Positions 9,177 through 16,865 of a DNA stretch of 47,273 bases are shown here, in pieces. The notes under the pieces were generated by a model, which searched no databases, was not told the origin of the DNA, and saw only the letters and a list, made by a program, of their open reading frames with translations. Positions within the stretch are counted from its first letter, which is position 1. Each line of letters opens with the position of its first letter. Origin of the DNA: Solirubrobacterales bacterium (GTDB lineage: Bacteria > Actinomycetota > Thermoleophilia > Solirubrobacterales > 70-9). The stretch covers positions 1 through 47,273 of the forward strand of contig DATMZR010000025.1 of the NCBI GenBank assembly GCA_035573435.1, in the 5' to 3' direction. The position numbers were made by a program, and so were the translations under genes.

Positions 9177-9521
9177 ATGGCCTGTCGCCGGTCGATCCTC
9201 GCCGTCCTGCTCGCCGTGTTGGCACTCGTGGCCGGCGGCTGCGGGTCGGGCGGCTCGACCTCGGATGACGAGATCGTCAGCGCCCTGGACCTGAAGCAAT
9301 CCGGCGCCGGATACGAGATCGCCGGCGATCCCTTCTGCACCGTCGACGAGCTGCTCAACGACGCCGACGAAGTCGATGCCGCAAGTGGCGACGGCGGAGA
9401 CACCTTCGTGATCGCGAGCCCCGACGCGGAGATCGGAGTGCTGGCGCGCCGGCCCTTCGCCCCGGACTGCACGCGGCAGGCACGAGCTGAGCTCGAGCGC
9501 CTGGGCTCCAAATCGGACTAG
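9177..9521 (+). CDS. Small predicted lipoprotein
   Basis: 114 residues. The N-terminus is a lipoprotein signal peptide: charged start, hydrophobic core, and the lipobox LVAGGC with the lipidated Cys at about residue 22, followed by a Gly/Ser linker. The mature domain of about 85 residues is acidic with two further Cys (PFCTVDE and APDCTRQ), which could form a disulfide. No family recognised. It is likely anchored to the outer face of the cytoplasmic membrane. Confidence 0.8.
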   Translation: MACRRSILAVLLAVLALVAGGCGSGGSTSDDEIVSALDLKQSGAGYEIAGDPFCTVDELLNDADEVDAASGDGGDTFVIASPDAEIGVLARRPFAPDCTRQARAELERLGSKSD

Positions 9522-9532
9522 GCCCACGGCGT

Positions 9533-9538
9533 TAGGCT
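9533..9538 (+). promoter_or_regulatory. -10 box before the RemA-like gene
   Basis: TAGGCT ends nine bases before the ATG at 9548. The intervening bases include CCGGG but no Shine-Dalgarno match. Compatible with a very short or absent leader. Confidence 0.4.
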
Positions 9539-9547
9539 TCAACCGGG

Positions 9548-9814
9548 ATGGCTGCCAAGCGCGAGCCCCGGCTGGTCTCGCTGGGCTACGGGAAGTTCGC
9601 CCGGGCCGACCGGATCTACGCCCTGGTGCCGCTTGAGCCGGGGGAGCGAGGGGAGGGCAGGCGCACCTACGTTCACATCGACGGCCTCTCGGAGCCGGTC
9701 GTCGCCTCCCGATCGGAGAAGGCGATCCTCGCCGAGATCGAGGCGGCGCTGACCGAGGCGGCGGGGATCCCCCGCCGTCGGCGCACCGCGAAGGGGCAGG
9801 AGAGCCTGCTCTAG
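9548..9814 (+). CDS. Small protein resembling RemA/DUF370
   Basis: 88 residues. The first half (RLVSLGYGKFARADRIYALV) resembles the start of the RemA/DUF370 family (a short strand, a GFG or GYG turn, then N/D-R-I), and the later EPVVASRSEKAILAEI resembles the family's second half. RemA of Bacillus is a DNA-binding activator of matrix genes; DUF370 proteins elsewhere are uncharacterised. The C-terminus has a basic patch (RRRRTAKG) suited to nucleic-acid contact. The family call is by eye and could be wrong; the reading frame itself is convincing. Confidence 0.6.
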   Translation: MAAKREPRLVSLGYGKFARADRIYALVPLEPGERGEGRRTYVHIDGLSEPVVASRSEKAILAEIEAALTEAAGIPRRRRTAKGQESLL

Positions 9815-9835
9815 CGGCCCGGCCTCCGAAGGGGC

Positions 9836-10612
9836 TCAGGCGGCGCGGAGAAGTCCGCCGCGCGCTTGGGGAAAGCGCCTGAAGAGGGCAGGCAGGGCGG
9901 GCAGCAAACGGCGGATCGCGAGCTGCGAGGCGGCGAGCACGCGCTCCCGCCCCGGTCCCCAGTCGAGCCGGAGCTCGTCACGCAGGGGCCCGGGGAGGGT
10001 TCCCACGGTGACCAGCCTGATCGCCTCCGTCGCCGGCCAGGCGACCCGGGGCAGGCCGGGTCGGAGGACCGCCCGGGTTACCTCGCGCGTGGTCCCGGTG
10101 ACTCGCAGGCCGCCCGCCAGCATCGATGCCCAGTAGCGCCGGAAGGCCGTGTAGTCGGCGGGCATCGCGTCGCGGGGGATCGAGTACGCCTCGCCGAGCG
10201 TCTTCATCTCCTCGTAGTAGAGGCTTCGCTCTCGCGGCGTCAGGGCCGCCACGTAGCGCTCGTAGATCGTCAGCGAGGTGTCGATCAGGGTCGCGTGCAC
10301 CCAGAGGAGCAGCTCGGGCTCGAGGGCGCGGTAGGCCTCAGCCTGGTCGTCCCTTCCGGCGACGCGGCGGTGGGCCCGGCGTAGCCCCTCCGCAGCAGCT
10401 TGGGAAGCCTCGGGGTCCCCGAAGACGATCGTCAGCGTCACCTCGAGGGTTCGGTAGAGCCTGCCCCACGGGTCCTCCCGGTAGTTGGAGAACTCCGCCA
10501 CGCCCGCCGCCACCTTCGGATGGGCGACCTGGAGGATCAGCGCGCGCCCGCCGCCGAGCAGCAGCACCGCCTCGCCGTTGACGCGCCAGGTGAGCGAGCC
10601 GGGACCGAACAT
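9836..10612 (-). CDS. Oxygenase MpaB family protein (DUF2236)
   Basis: 258 residues. The N-terminal FGPGSLTWRVNGEAVLLLGGGRALILQVAHP is characteristic of the ER-bound oxygenase MpaB/latex-clearing-protein-type catalytic domain. Conserved landmarks are visible: Arg in SLTWRV, His in AHPKVAAGV, and the LLWVHATLIDT segment with a second His; these family His residues bind haem. Soluble, with no signal peptide. It lies nine bases after the deazaflavin-dependent reductase on the same strand, so the two are probably co-transcribed and may act on the same kind of substrate. Substrate unknown. The start codon is ATG. Confidence 0.85.
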   Translation of the reverse strand: MFGPGSLTWRVNGEAVLLLGGGRALILQVAHPKVAAGVAEFSNYREDPWGRLYRTLEVTLTIVFGDPEASQAAAEGLRRAHRRVAGRDDQAEAYRALEPELLLWVHATLIDTSLTIYERYVAALTPRERSLYYEEMKTLGEAYSIPRDAMPADYTAFRRYWASMLAGGLRVTGTTREVTRAVLRPGLPRVAWPATEAIRLVTVGTLPGPLRDELRLDWGPGRERVLAASQLAIRRLLPALPALFRRFPQARGGLLRAA

Positions 10613-10621
10613 CTCGCCGCC

Positions 10622-11056
10622 TCAGGCGGGGCTCAGCTTGATCACCGGTATGTCGCGGCTCGAGCGCGCCTGGTAATCGGCATAGGGCGGATAGGTCTCG
10701 ACGAGCCGAGGCCAGACCTCGACCTTCTCCTCCGGCGATGCCTGGCGAACCGCGACGCGCTGCCGCTCCCCGCCGACCTCGACCGTCGTCTGCGGCATCT
10801 CGCGCAGATTCAGCCACCACATCGGGTGCTTGTGCGAGCCGCCCTTGGAGGCCACGATCACGAAGTCGGCGCCGTCCCGGGTGTAGATCAGGGGGCTGAC
10901 CCGCTCCCGGCCGCTCTTCCGGCCCACGTGATGGAGCAGGAGCACCGGCGCCCCCCCGTATGTACCGCCGATCCGGCCGCCGCTTGCGCGGTAGAGCGCC
11001 ACGTGCACGCCGACGAAGCGGTTCCAGACCCACCAGGTCCCGGGTGCTGCGCTCAC
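10622..11056 (-). CDS. Nitroreductase family deazaflavin-dependent oxidoreductase (Ddn-like)
   Basis: 144 residues. The GTG start at 11056 has AGGTGA eight bases upstream. The motif block LLLHHVGRKSGRERVSPLIY and the later VASKGGSHKHPMWWLNL are hallmarks of the F420-dependent Ddn/FDR split-barrel family. These enzymes reduce substrates with F420H2, which fits an actinobacterium. The N-terminus has aromatic residues (TWWVWNRF) as in the lipophilic helix of Ddn. It is divergent from metG with a 39-base intergenic region that must hold both promoters. Confidence 0.9.
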   Translation of the reverse strand: MSAAPGTWWVWNRFVGVHVALYRASGGRIGGTYGGAPVLLLHHVGRKSGRERVSPLIYTRDGADFVIVASKGGSHKHPMWWLNLREMPQTTVEVGGERQRVAVRQASPEEKVEVWPRLVETYPPYADYQARSSRDIPVIKLSPA

Positions 11057-11080
11057 GGTGACTTCACCTCAGTTGCTCAC

Positions 11081-11086
11081 TACCCT
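11081..11086 (+). promoter_or_regulatory. -10 box of metG
   Basis: TACCCT ends nine bases before the GTG at 11096 with no Shine-Dalgarno sequence in between, suggesting a leaderless or nearly leaderless mRNA. Confidence 0.4.
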
Positions 11087-11095
11087 TCTGCGACC

Positions 11096-12652
11096 GTGTC
11101 TTACTACATAACCACTCCGATCTACTACGTCAACGCAGAGCCTCACCTGGGGCACGCCTACACGACGATCGCCGCCGACGTCCTGGCTCGCCACATGCGC
11201 CAGCGTGGCGAGGACGTGTTCTTCTTGACCGGCACCGACGAGCACGGTGAGCCGGTTGCCCAAGCGGCCGAGAAGCTCGGCCTCGAGCCCCGGGAGCTCG
11301 CCGACCGCAACGCGCCCCGGTTCAAGGACCTGATGCCGAAGATCAATGCCTCGAACGACTTCTTCATCCGCACGACTGATCCACAGCACGAGGCCAAGGT
11401 CCAGGAGGTGACCCAGCGGGTCCACGACAACGGCCACGTGTACGAGGGGACCTACGAGGGCTGGTACTGCCCACGCTGTGCCGACTTCAAGACCGACTCG
11501 GAGCTGGGCGAGGGCAACACGTGCCCGATCCACAAGATCCCGCTGGAGCGCGAGCGGGAGGAGAACTGGTTCTTCCGGCTCTCCTCCTTCCAGGAGCAGC
11601 TCGAGCGCCTCTACGCCGAGCGCCCGGACTTCGTGCGGCCCCAGGCCCGCTACAACGAGGCCCTGTCGTTCATCCAGGGCGGGCTGGCCGACGTCTCGCT
11701 CTCCAGGCCGAAGCTGACCTGGGGAGTGCGGCTGCCCTGGGATCCAAGCCAGGTGATGTACGTGTGGTTCGACGCGCTGCTCAACTACATCACCGCGCTC
11801 AGCTACGCGCGGGAGGGCGAGGACCTGACCGAGCGCTTCTGGCCGGCGTTCCACATCATCGGCAAGGACATCCTCAAATTCCACGCCGTCTACTGGCCCG
11901 CCTTTCTCATGGCCGCGGGCTACGAGGTGCCAAAGCGGATGTTCATCCACGGCTACCTGCTGATGGAGGGCCACAAGATGTCGAAGTCGCTAGGTAACGT
12001 GCTCGACCCCTTCGAAGTGATCGAGCGGTTCGGCGCCGACCCGCTTCGCTACTACTGCCTGCGCGAGGTCCCGTTCGGTCGCGACGGATCGGTCTCCGCC
12101 GCGGGATTCGAGGCCCGCTACGAGGCGGAGCTCGCGAACGAGTACGGGAACCTCGCCAGCCGGGCGCTGGCGATGATCGAGCGCTACCGCGATGGTCGCG
12201 TGCCCGAGGCGGATCCCGACCCGGAGCTGGCCGGCGGCGAGGCCGGCCTCGCCGGGCTGGAGAACCGGGTCGCGGAGCTCCTCGACCGGGCCGAGCTGAC
12301 CCAGGCGCTGGAGGAGATCTGGGTGCGCGTGCGCCGGCTGAACCGCTATGTCGAGGAGACCCGCCCCTGGGACCTTGCCAAGGAGGAGAAGGCGGACCCT
12401 GGCAAACCCGGTCGCTCGCGGACGCGAAGCGGAGCAAGCGACCGGCTTGATGAGGTGTTGTACGGGCTTGCGGAGGGCGTCCGGGTCGTCAGTCTGTTGC
12501 TGTACGCGTACATGCCAGAGACCGTGGACCGGTTGCTGGCGGCAGTGGGCGAGGACGATCGAGCCCTGGCGTCGTTCGGCTCGCGCGGCGGCGGCCAGGC
12601 GATCGGGAAGCTCGCACCGCTGTTCCCGAAGATCGAGACGCCGGCGGCGTAG
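11096..12652 (+). CDS. metG: Methionyl-tRNA synthetase with an in-frame hairpin insertion
   Basis: 518 residues. Class I synthetase that charges tRNA-Met. The HIGH-type motif HLGH is at residues 17-20 and KMSKS at 294-298. A single zinc knuckle is formed by CPRC (125-128) and CPIH (143-146), the Cys3-His form known from Thermus MetRS. The protein lacks the C-terminal dimerisation/tRNA-binding extension found in many bacteria. The GTG start at 11096 was chosen because the protein then begins VSYYITTPIYYVN, the usual N-terminus. Residues about 435-449 (PGKPGRSRTRSGASD) interrupt a helix of the anticodon-binding domain between KEEKAD and RLDEV; they are encoded by a palindromic repeat element. 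Confidence 0.97.
   Translation: MSYYITTPIYYVNAEPHLGHAYTTIAADVLARHMRQRGEDVFFLTGTDEHGEPVAQAAEKLGLEPRELADRNAPRFKDLMPKINASNDFFIRTTDPQHEAKVQEVTQRVHDNGHVYEGTYEGWYCPRCADFKTDSELGEGNTCPIHKIPLEREREENWFFRLSSFQEQLERLYAERPDFVRPQARYNEALSFIQGGLADVSLSRPKLTWGVRLPWDPSQVMYVWFDALLNYITALSYAREGEDLTERFWPAFHIIGKDILKFHAVYWPAFLMAAGYEVPKRMFIHGYLLMEGHKMSKSLGNVLDPFEVIERFGADPLRYYCLREVPFGRDGSVSAAGFEARYEAELANEYGNLASRALAMIERYRDGRVPEADPDPELAGGEAGLAGLENRVAELLDRAELTQALEEIWVRVRRLNRYVEETRPWDLAKEEKADPGKPGRSRTRSGASDRLDEVLYGLAEGVRVVSLLLYAYMPETVDRLLAAVGEDDRALASFGSRGGGQAIGKLAPLFPKIETPAA
12408..12445 (+). repeat. 38-base palindromic element, copy 1 (inside metG)
   Basis: A 9-bp terminal stem (12408-12416 with 12437-12445), a C/A mismatch, two more pairs, a GGA/GA internal loop and an apical minihairpin CGC-GAA-GCG. 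It matches copy 2 (13506-13543) at 31 of 38 positions, and all differences except one in the apical loop are compensated pairs. It is read in frame as part of MetRS. Similarity between the copies also includes ACCC just upstream. Confidence 0.85.
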
Positions 12653-12703
12653 GCGCTGCCGTCGCCCGGCATCTCGCAGGGAAGGCCGGGCCGATTTCGC
12701 ACC

Positions 12704-12709
12704 TAGACT
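12704..12709 (+). promoter_or_regulatory. -10 box of tatD
   Basis: TAGACT ends seven bases before the GTG at 12717, and no ribosome binding site is present. This fits transcription starting at or next to the start codon. Confidence 0.5.
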
Positions 12710-12716
12710 GCGCGCC

Positions 12717-13487
12717 GTGGTCGATACTCACGCGCATCTCGGGCTTTGCGAGCCCGCAGAGGGGGATCTGGTCGGCGCCGCCCGCCGGGTGGGGGTGCGG
12801 CGGATGCTCACGGTGGGGATCGACGAGACATCCAACCGCGGGGCGATCGCCGCCGCCGAGGCGCATCAGGAGGTGTTCGCATCCGTGGGTCGCCACCCGA
12901 ACGGCGCAACGGGCTTCGACGAGCGGGCGGCGGCCGAGATCGAGGGACTGGCGGGCCACGAGCGGGTGGTCGCGGTGGGTGAGACCGGCCTCGATTACTA
13001 CCGCGACCGTGCCCCCCGCGAGCAGCAACGGGTCGCGTTCCAGGCACAGATCGGCATCGCCCGGCGAACGGGCTTGCCGGTGGTCATCCACATGCGAGAC
13101 CGCGCAGACAGCGACCAGGCCCTATCCGACACCTTCGCGACTCTGGCCGGCGAGGCCGAGGGGGTGACCGTGGTGCTTCACTGTTGCTCGGCTCCACCGG
13201 AGCGGATCGAGGAGGCGGCCGGGCACGGCTGGTACTGCTCCTTCGCCGGCAACCTCACGTATCCGAATGCCGATGCGCTGCGGGAGTCCGCCCGCCTGGT
13301 CCCGGAGGAGTTGCTCCTGGTCGAGACCGACTCGCCGTTCCTGGCCCCGCAATCGGTGCGCGGCAAGCCCAACCAGCCGGCCAACGTGGTGGAAGTCGCC
13401 GAGCGTTTGGCAGCCGAGCGGGGCATCCCCTACGAGGCGATGGAGCGAATCGTCGAAGCGAACGCGGCCCGAGCCTTCCAATGGTGA
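12717..13487 (+). CDS. tatD: TatD family metal-dependent hydrolase/DNase
   Basis: 256 residues. TIM-barrel amidohydrolase-type nuclease. The first metal-binding motif HAH is at residues 5-7, a metal Glu in VAVGETGLDYYRD, further His in PVVIHMRD and VVLHCCS, and the final Asp in LLVETDSPFLAP. The GTG start places VDTHAH at the usual distance from the N-terminus; the longer upstream frame lies inside metG. It sits between metG and rsmA, the classic bacterial order. Confidence 0.95.
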   Translation: MVDTHAHLGLCEPAEGDLVGAARRVGVRRMLTVGIDETSNRGAIAAAEAHQEVFASVGRHPNGATGFDERAAAEIEGLAGHERVVAVGETGLDYYRDRAPREQQRVAFQAQIGIARRTGLPVVIHMRDRADSDQALSDTFATLAGEAEGVTVVLHCCSAPPERIEEAAGHGWYCSFAGNLTYPNADALRESARLVPEELLLVETDSPFLAPQSVRGKPNQPANVVEVAERLAAERGIPYEAMERIVEANAARAFQW

Positions 13488-13505
13488 GCAGGGCAGGCAG
13501 CAGAC

Positions 13506-13543
13506 CCGGCCGCCCCCGGACGCGCAGCGGAGGAGGCGGCCGG
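13506..13543 (+). repeat. 38-base palindromic element, copy 2 (rsmA leader)
   Basis: Same structure as the copy in metG: 9-bp terminal stem (13506-13514 with 13535-13543), conserved C/A mismatch, two inner pairs, GGA/GA internal loop and apical CGC-GCA-GCG. The right arm carries GGAGGAGG (13529-13536), the only Shine-Dalgarno candidate for rsmA. The element fills most of the 58-base gap between tatD and rsmA. Confidence 0.85.
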
Positions 13544-13545
13544 CA

Positions 13546-14307
13546 GTGAGACTGGGCCAAAACTTCCTCGCGGACCCCAACCTGCTGGAGGCGATCGTTC
13601 GCGACGCCGCCCTCGATCCCGGTGACGTGGCGCTCGAGATCGGGGCGGGGGAGGGGGCGCTGAGCGACCTGGTCGCGCCGCGCGTCGCGCACCTGCACGC
13701 AATCGAGCTCGACCGGCGGCTGGCCGGCGAGCTGGGTGCCGTGTCGGAGCGCCATCCGAACCTCTCGATCGTGTGGGGCGACGCGATGCGGATCGACCTG
13801 GGGGCGCTGAAGCCGGCGCCGACGGCGGTGGTCTCGAACCTCCCCTACTCCATCGCCACCCCAATCCTGCTGAGGACGATCGCCGAGCTTCCCGGGGTGG
13901 AGAGGTGGACGGTGATGTTGCAGCGAGAGATCGCCGACCGGCTGCGGGCGAGCCCCGGCTCGCGAACCTACGGCGCTCCCAGCGTGCTGGTCCAGCTCGC
14001 TTGCGACGTGGAGCTGGTGCGCACCGTGGATCGCGCGGTGTTTCGGCCCAGGCCACGGGTGGATTCCGCGCTGGTGCGATTGACGCGACGTGCCGCGGCA
14101 GCCCCGCCGCCCCTTGCCCGGCTCGTGCGGGACGCGTTCGCGCATCGACGCAAGCCCGTTGCCGGGTCGCTGGAGCTGGCCGGAGGGCCCTCGCGGGATG
14201 CGGTGCGCCGCGCGCTCGGTGCTCTCGGCCAGGACACCGAGGTGCGGGCCGAGGCGCTCGCCCCCGCTGACTTCGTGCGTCTCGCGGAGCGCTTGGAGAT
14301 CCGTTGA
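13546..14307 (+). CDS. rsmA: 16S rRNA dimethyladenosine transferase RsmA (KsgA)
   Basis: 253 residues. It dimethylates two adjacent adenosines near the 3' end of 16S rRNA. The SAM-binding motif VALEIGAGEGALSD is at about 26-39 and the catalytic NLPYSIATP at about 95-103. The start at GTG 13546 gives the short N-terminus RLGQNFLADPN that matches the family core; in-frame codons upstream run through the repeat element without any start. Its ribosome binding site lies in the right arm of that element, nine bases before the start. The stop overlaps ispE by four bases. Confidence 0.95.
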   Translation: MRLGQNFLADPNLLEAIVRDAALDPGDVALEIGAGEGALSDLVAPRVAHLHAIELDRRLAGELGAVSERHPNLSIVWGDAMRIDLGALKPAPTAVVSNLPYSIATPILLRTIAELPGVERWTVMLQREIADRLRASPGSRTYGAPSVLVQLACDVELVRTVDRAVFRPRPRVDSALVRLTRRAAAAPPPLARLVRDAFAHRRKPVAGSLELAGGPSRDAVRRALGALGQDTEVRAEALAPADFVRLAERLEIR

Positions 14308-15140
14308 CGCTCCGCGCGCCGGCGAAGCTCAACCTCTGTCTCTACCTGGGTCCCCGCCGGCCGGACGGCCGGCACGAGATCCGCTCGCTCTTCTGCCCGC
14401 TGACGCTTGCCGACCGCATCGTGGTCTCGGATGCCGACGCGGACCAGGTGATCTGCCCGGGCGTCGAGGGGCCGAACCTGGCGCAGGAGGCCTTGATCGA
14501 GCTTCGTCACCGTGGTTGGAGCCGGACGCCCGCCAGGGTGGAGATCGAGAAGCGCATTCCCGTGGCGGCGGGGCTCGGCGGTGGGAGCGCCGACGCCGCG
14601 GCGCTCTTGCGCCTCGCACGCGACGAGGTCGCGGGGATCGAGGAGGTCGCAGCCGACCTTGGCGCCGACGTGCCCTCGCAGCTCGATCCCGCGTTCGCCC
14701 TCGTCGGCGGGGCCGGCGAGGTGGTGCAGCCGCTGCCCACGCCGGGCGAGTTCGCCGCCGTGCTCCTACCGGGCGATGAGGGCCTGAGCACCGCCGATGT
14801 GTACGCGGAGGCTGACCGCCTGGGCCTGGGCAGGGACCTGACGGAGCTGAATGCCATCGCGGAGCGGCTGCGCACCGCCGGTGGCGGCGGCGCCTCGCCG
14901 CTCGACTACCCGGAGCTCCTGGTCAACGATTTGGGCCGGGCGGCGCTTTCGATCCGGCCGGAGATCGCCGGGGCCCTCGCCGCCCTCGATCAGGCCGGGG
15001 CGAGGGTCGCACTGGTCGCCGGATCGGGCCCGACCGCCGTAGGGCTGTTCGAGGACATCGTCGCCGCCGACCGAGCCGCCGACGCGCTGCCGCCGCGCCA
15101 TGCGAAGGCGATCGTGGCGGCGCCCGAAACCAGCCGATGA
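14304..15140 (+). CDS. ispE: 4-diphosphocytidyl-2-C-methyl-D-erythritol kinase
   Basis: 278 residues with a TTG start overlapping the rsmA stop (TTGA). GHMP kinase of the non-mevalonate isoprenoid pathway. It opens with APAKLNLCLYLGPRRPDGRHE, including the substrate Lys, and the glycine-rich ATP loop GLGGGSADAAA is at about residues 92-102. The third motif appears as VAGSGPTAVGLF near the C-terminus. The rsmA-ispE linkage is typical. The rare TTG start and tight overlap suggest translation coupled to rsmA. Confidence 0.95.
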   Translation: MTLRAPAKLNLCLYLGPRRPDGRHEIRSLFCPLTLADRIVVSDADADQVICPGVEGPNLAQEALIELRHRGWSRTPARVEIEKRIPVAAGLGGGSADAAALLRLARDEVAGIEEVAADLGADVPSQLDPAFALVGGAGEVVQPLPTPGEFAAVLLPGDEGLSTADVYAEADRLGLGRDLTELNAIAERLRTAGGGGASPLDYPELLVNDLGRAALSIRPEIAGALAALDQAGARVALVAGSGPTAVGLFEDIVAADRAADALPPRHAKAIVAAPETSR

Positions 15141-16642
15141 GCGCGGACGGCCGCGAGCGGCGCTCGCACCTGCCGCATTTCGTCATCGCCGCGCTCGCGA
15201 TCGCCGGGTTTGTGGCCCTCAACCGGCTGCTTCCGAACATCGACCTCCAGACGGCGCTGGAGGACGTGTCCTCCAGCCTGGGCAGCTTCACGTACGTCCT
15301 CGTCGGGCTGGGAGCGTTTCTGGAGACCGGCGCCTTCGTCGGGCTGGTGCTCCCGGGTGAAACGGTGGTCATCCTTGGCGGCGCGGTCGCGGGTCAGGGC
15401 GATACCTCGATCGTGCTCACGATCGGAATCGTCTGGTTTGGAGCGGTGCTTGGCGATTCGGTGAGCTTTCTGCTCGGCCGCCGGCTGGGCCGGGATTTCC
15501 TCATGCGATACGGCCCGAGGGTGCGAATCACGCCGGAGCGCTTCGCGCAGGTGGAGGCCTACTTCGCCCGCCACGGGGGCAAGACGATCGTGGTCGGGCG
15601 CTTCATCGGCTTGGTGCGGGCGCTGGCGCCGTTCATCGCTGGCAGCTCGGGGATGTCATACGGGTACTACCTGCCGTTCAGCGTCCTGGGCACGGGCCTC
15701 TGGGCGGCGACCTTCAGTCTGATCGGCTACTTCGCCTCGCAGAGCCTCGACAAGGCCGCGGAGGCCGCCGGGCGGGGCACTCTGTTCTTCGGGATCGCGG
15801 TGGGCGTGATCGTCGGGGTCGTGGTGGCGGTGCGCTTCCTGCGCCAGCCGGAGAACCGAAGGCGGCTGGCGGCGGGCATGGAGCGTCGCGCGGCGCTCCG
15901 TCCTCTGCTCGCGCTGGGGCGTCGGGTGGCCCCGGAGGCGCGTTTCCTGTGGGGCCGGGTGACGCCCGGCCAGCTGGGGCTCGAGTTCACGACCCTGCTC
16001 GCCGTGCTCGCCGTCGCCGTCTACGTCGTCATTGCGTACACGGGGGTCATATCCGGCGATCCAAGCGCGACGACCGGCGACCGCACGGCGTTTGATATCG
16101 CCGGTCACCTGCGGACGCCGTGGGTCACGGACGTCGCCAAGATCGTCACCGCGCTCGGCTCCGCCGCCGTCAATCTGCCGCTGGCGGCGCTCGCGGCGGT
16201 GCTCCTGGCGGCGAGGCGGCGCTGGGCGGAGGCGGCTGTGGTCGTGGCGGCGGTGGCAATCATCTATATCGGGGTCCCCGAGCTCAAGGACGTAACGGAT
16301 CGTCCGCGGCCTTCTCACCCGCTCACCGGCGTGGAGGGCTCGAGCTTCCCCAGCGGCCACGCCGCACACGCGGTGATCTTCGGCTGGCTGGCGCTCACCC
16401 TCATGGTGCGATTGCGTCCCGGAATCTCGGGGGGCTCGGCGCTACTCGTCGTCGGGATTGCGCTCGTGGGGCTGGTGGGGCTGTCCCGGGTCTACCTGCG
16501 GGCCCACTACATGAGTGACGTCACCACCGGCTGGGCGCTGGGCGTGGCGGCGTTCGCCGCCTGCGGGGCGGTCGCCATGATCGTCACCCACTTGCGCCAG
16601 AATGCCTCCCGAGATGCCGCGCCTGCTCGGGCTAGGGACTGA
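15137..16642 (+). CDS. DedA-PAP2 fusion membrane protein
   Basis: 501 residues, ATG overlapping the ispE stop. The N-terminal half (about 30-230) is a DedA/SNARE-associated domain: GAFLETGAFVGLVLPGE, then GDSVSFLLGRRLG and the FIGLVRALAPFIAGSSGM re-entrant segment. The C-terminal half (about 285-485) is a PAP2-type lipid phosphatase with all three active-site motifs: KDVTDRPRP, SSFPSGHA, and SRVYLRAHYMSDV. About ten membrane segments. DedA proteins move lipids such as undecaprenyl phosphate across the membrane, so the fusion may join lipid flipping to dephosphorylation of a polyprenyl or phosphatidyl substrate. Placement after ispE fits isoprenoid-lipid metabolism. Confidence 0.93.
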   Translation: MSADGRERRSHLPHFVIAALAIAGFVALNRLLPNIDLQTALEDVSSSLGSFTYVLVGLGAFLETGAFVGLVLPGETVVILGGAVAGQGDTSIVLTIGIVWFGAVLGDSVSFLLGRRLGRDFLMRYGPRVRITPERFAQVEAYFARHGGKTIVVGRFIGLVRALAPFIAGSSGMSYGYYLPFSVLGTGLWAATFSLIGYFASQSLDKAAEAAGRGTLFFGIAVGVIVGVVVAVRFLRQPENRRRLAAGMERRAALRPLLALGRRVAPEARFLWGRVTPGQLGLEFTTLLAVLAVAVYVVIAYTGVISGDPSATTGDRTAFDIAGHLRTPWVTDVAKIVTALGSAAVNLPLAALAAVLLAARRRWAEAAVVVAAVAIIYIGVPELKDVTDRPRPSHPLTGVEGSSFPSGHAAHAVIFGWLALTLMVRLRPGISGGSALLVVGIALVGLVGLSRVYLRAHYMSDVTTGWALGVAAFAACGAVAMIVTHLRQNASRDAAPARARD

Positions 16643-16865
16643 GTTCTACCTCTTCGGTGGCGCCGGGCTGATCAGCCTGCTCGCGTTCGCGGCGTTCATA
16701 CTCGTTCCGGCAGTCGGCTCCTACGGGCGGACCTGGGAGAAGGCGACGGCGGCGCTCCTGTCGATCTTCGTGCTCGCCGCGTTGCTGCTCTTGGGGGTCG
16801 CGCTCGGTGTGCTGATCGTCTACTTCTGGGACGACATCACGCGGATCGTTCCCGGCCTGGACTGA
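16602..16865 (+). CDS. Small two-helix membrane protein
   Basis: 87 residues. The ATG at 16602 gives a 41-base overlap with the DedA-PAP2 gene in another frame. Two clear membrane segments (about 18-38 and 46-73) are separated by a short basic loop (SYGRTWEKA). No family recognised. An internal start inside the overlap is possible and would shorten the N-terminus without removing a helix. It may be an accessory subunit of the upstream lipid phosphatase, but that is inference from position only. Confidence 0.7.
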   Translation: MPPEMPRLLGLGTEFYLFGGAGLISLLAFAAFILVPAVGSYGRTWEKATAALLSIFVLAALLLLGVALGVLIVYFWDDITRIVPGLD

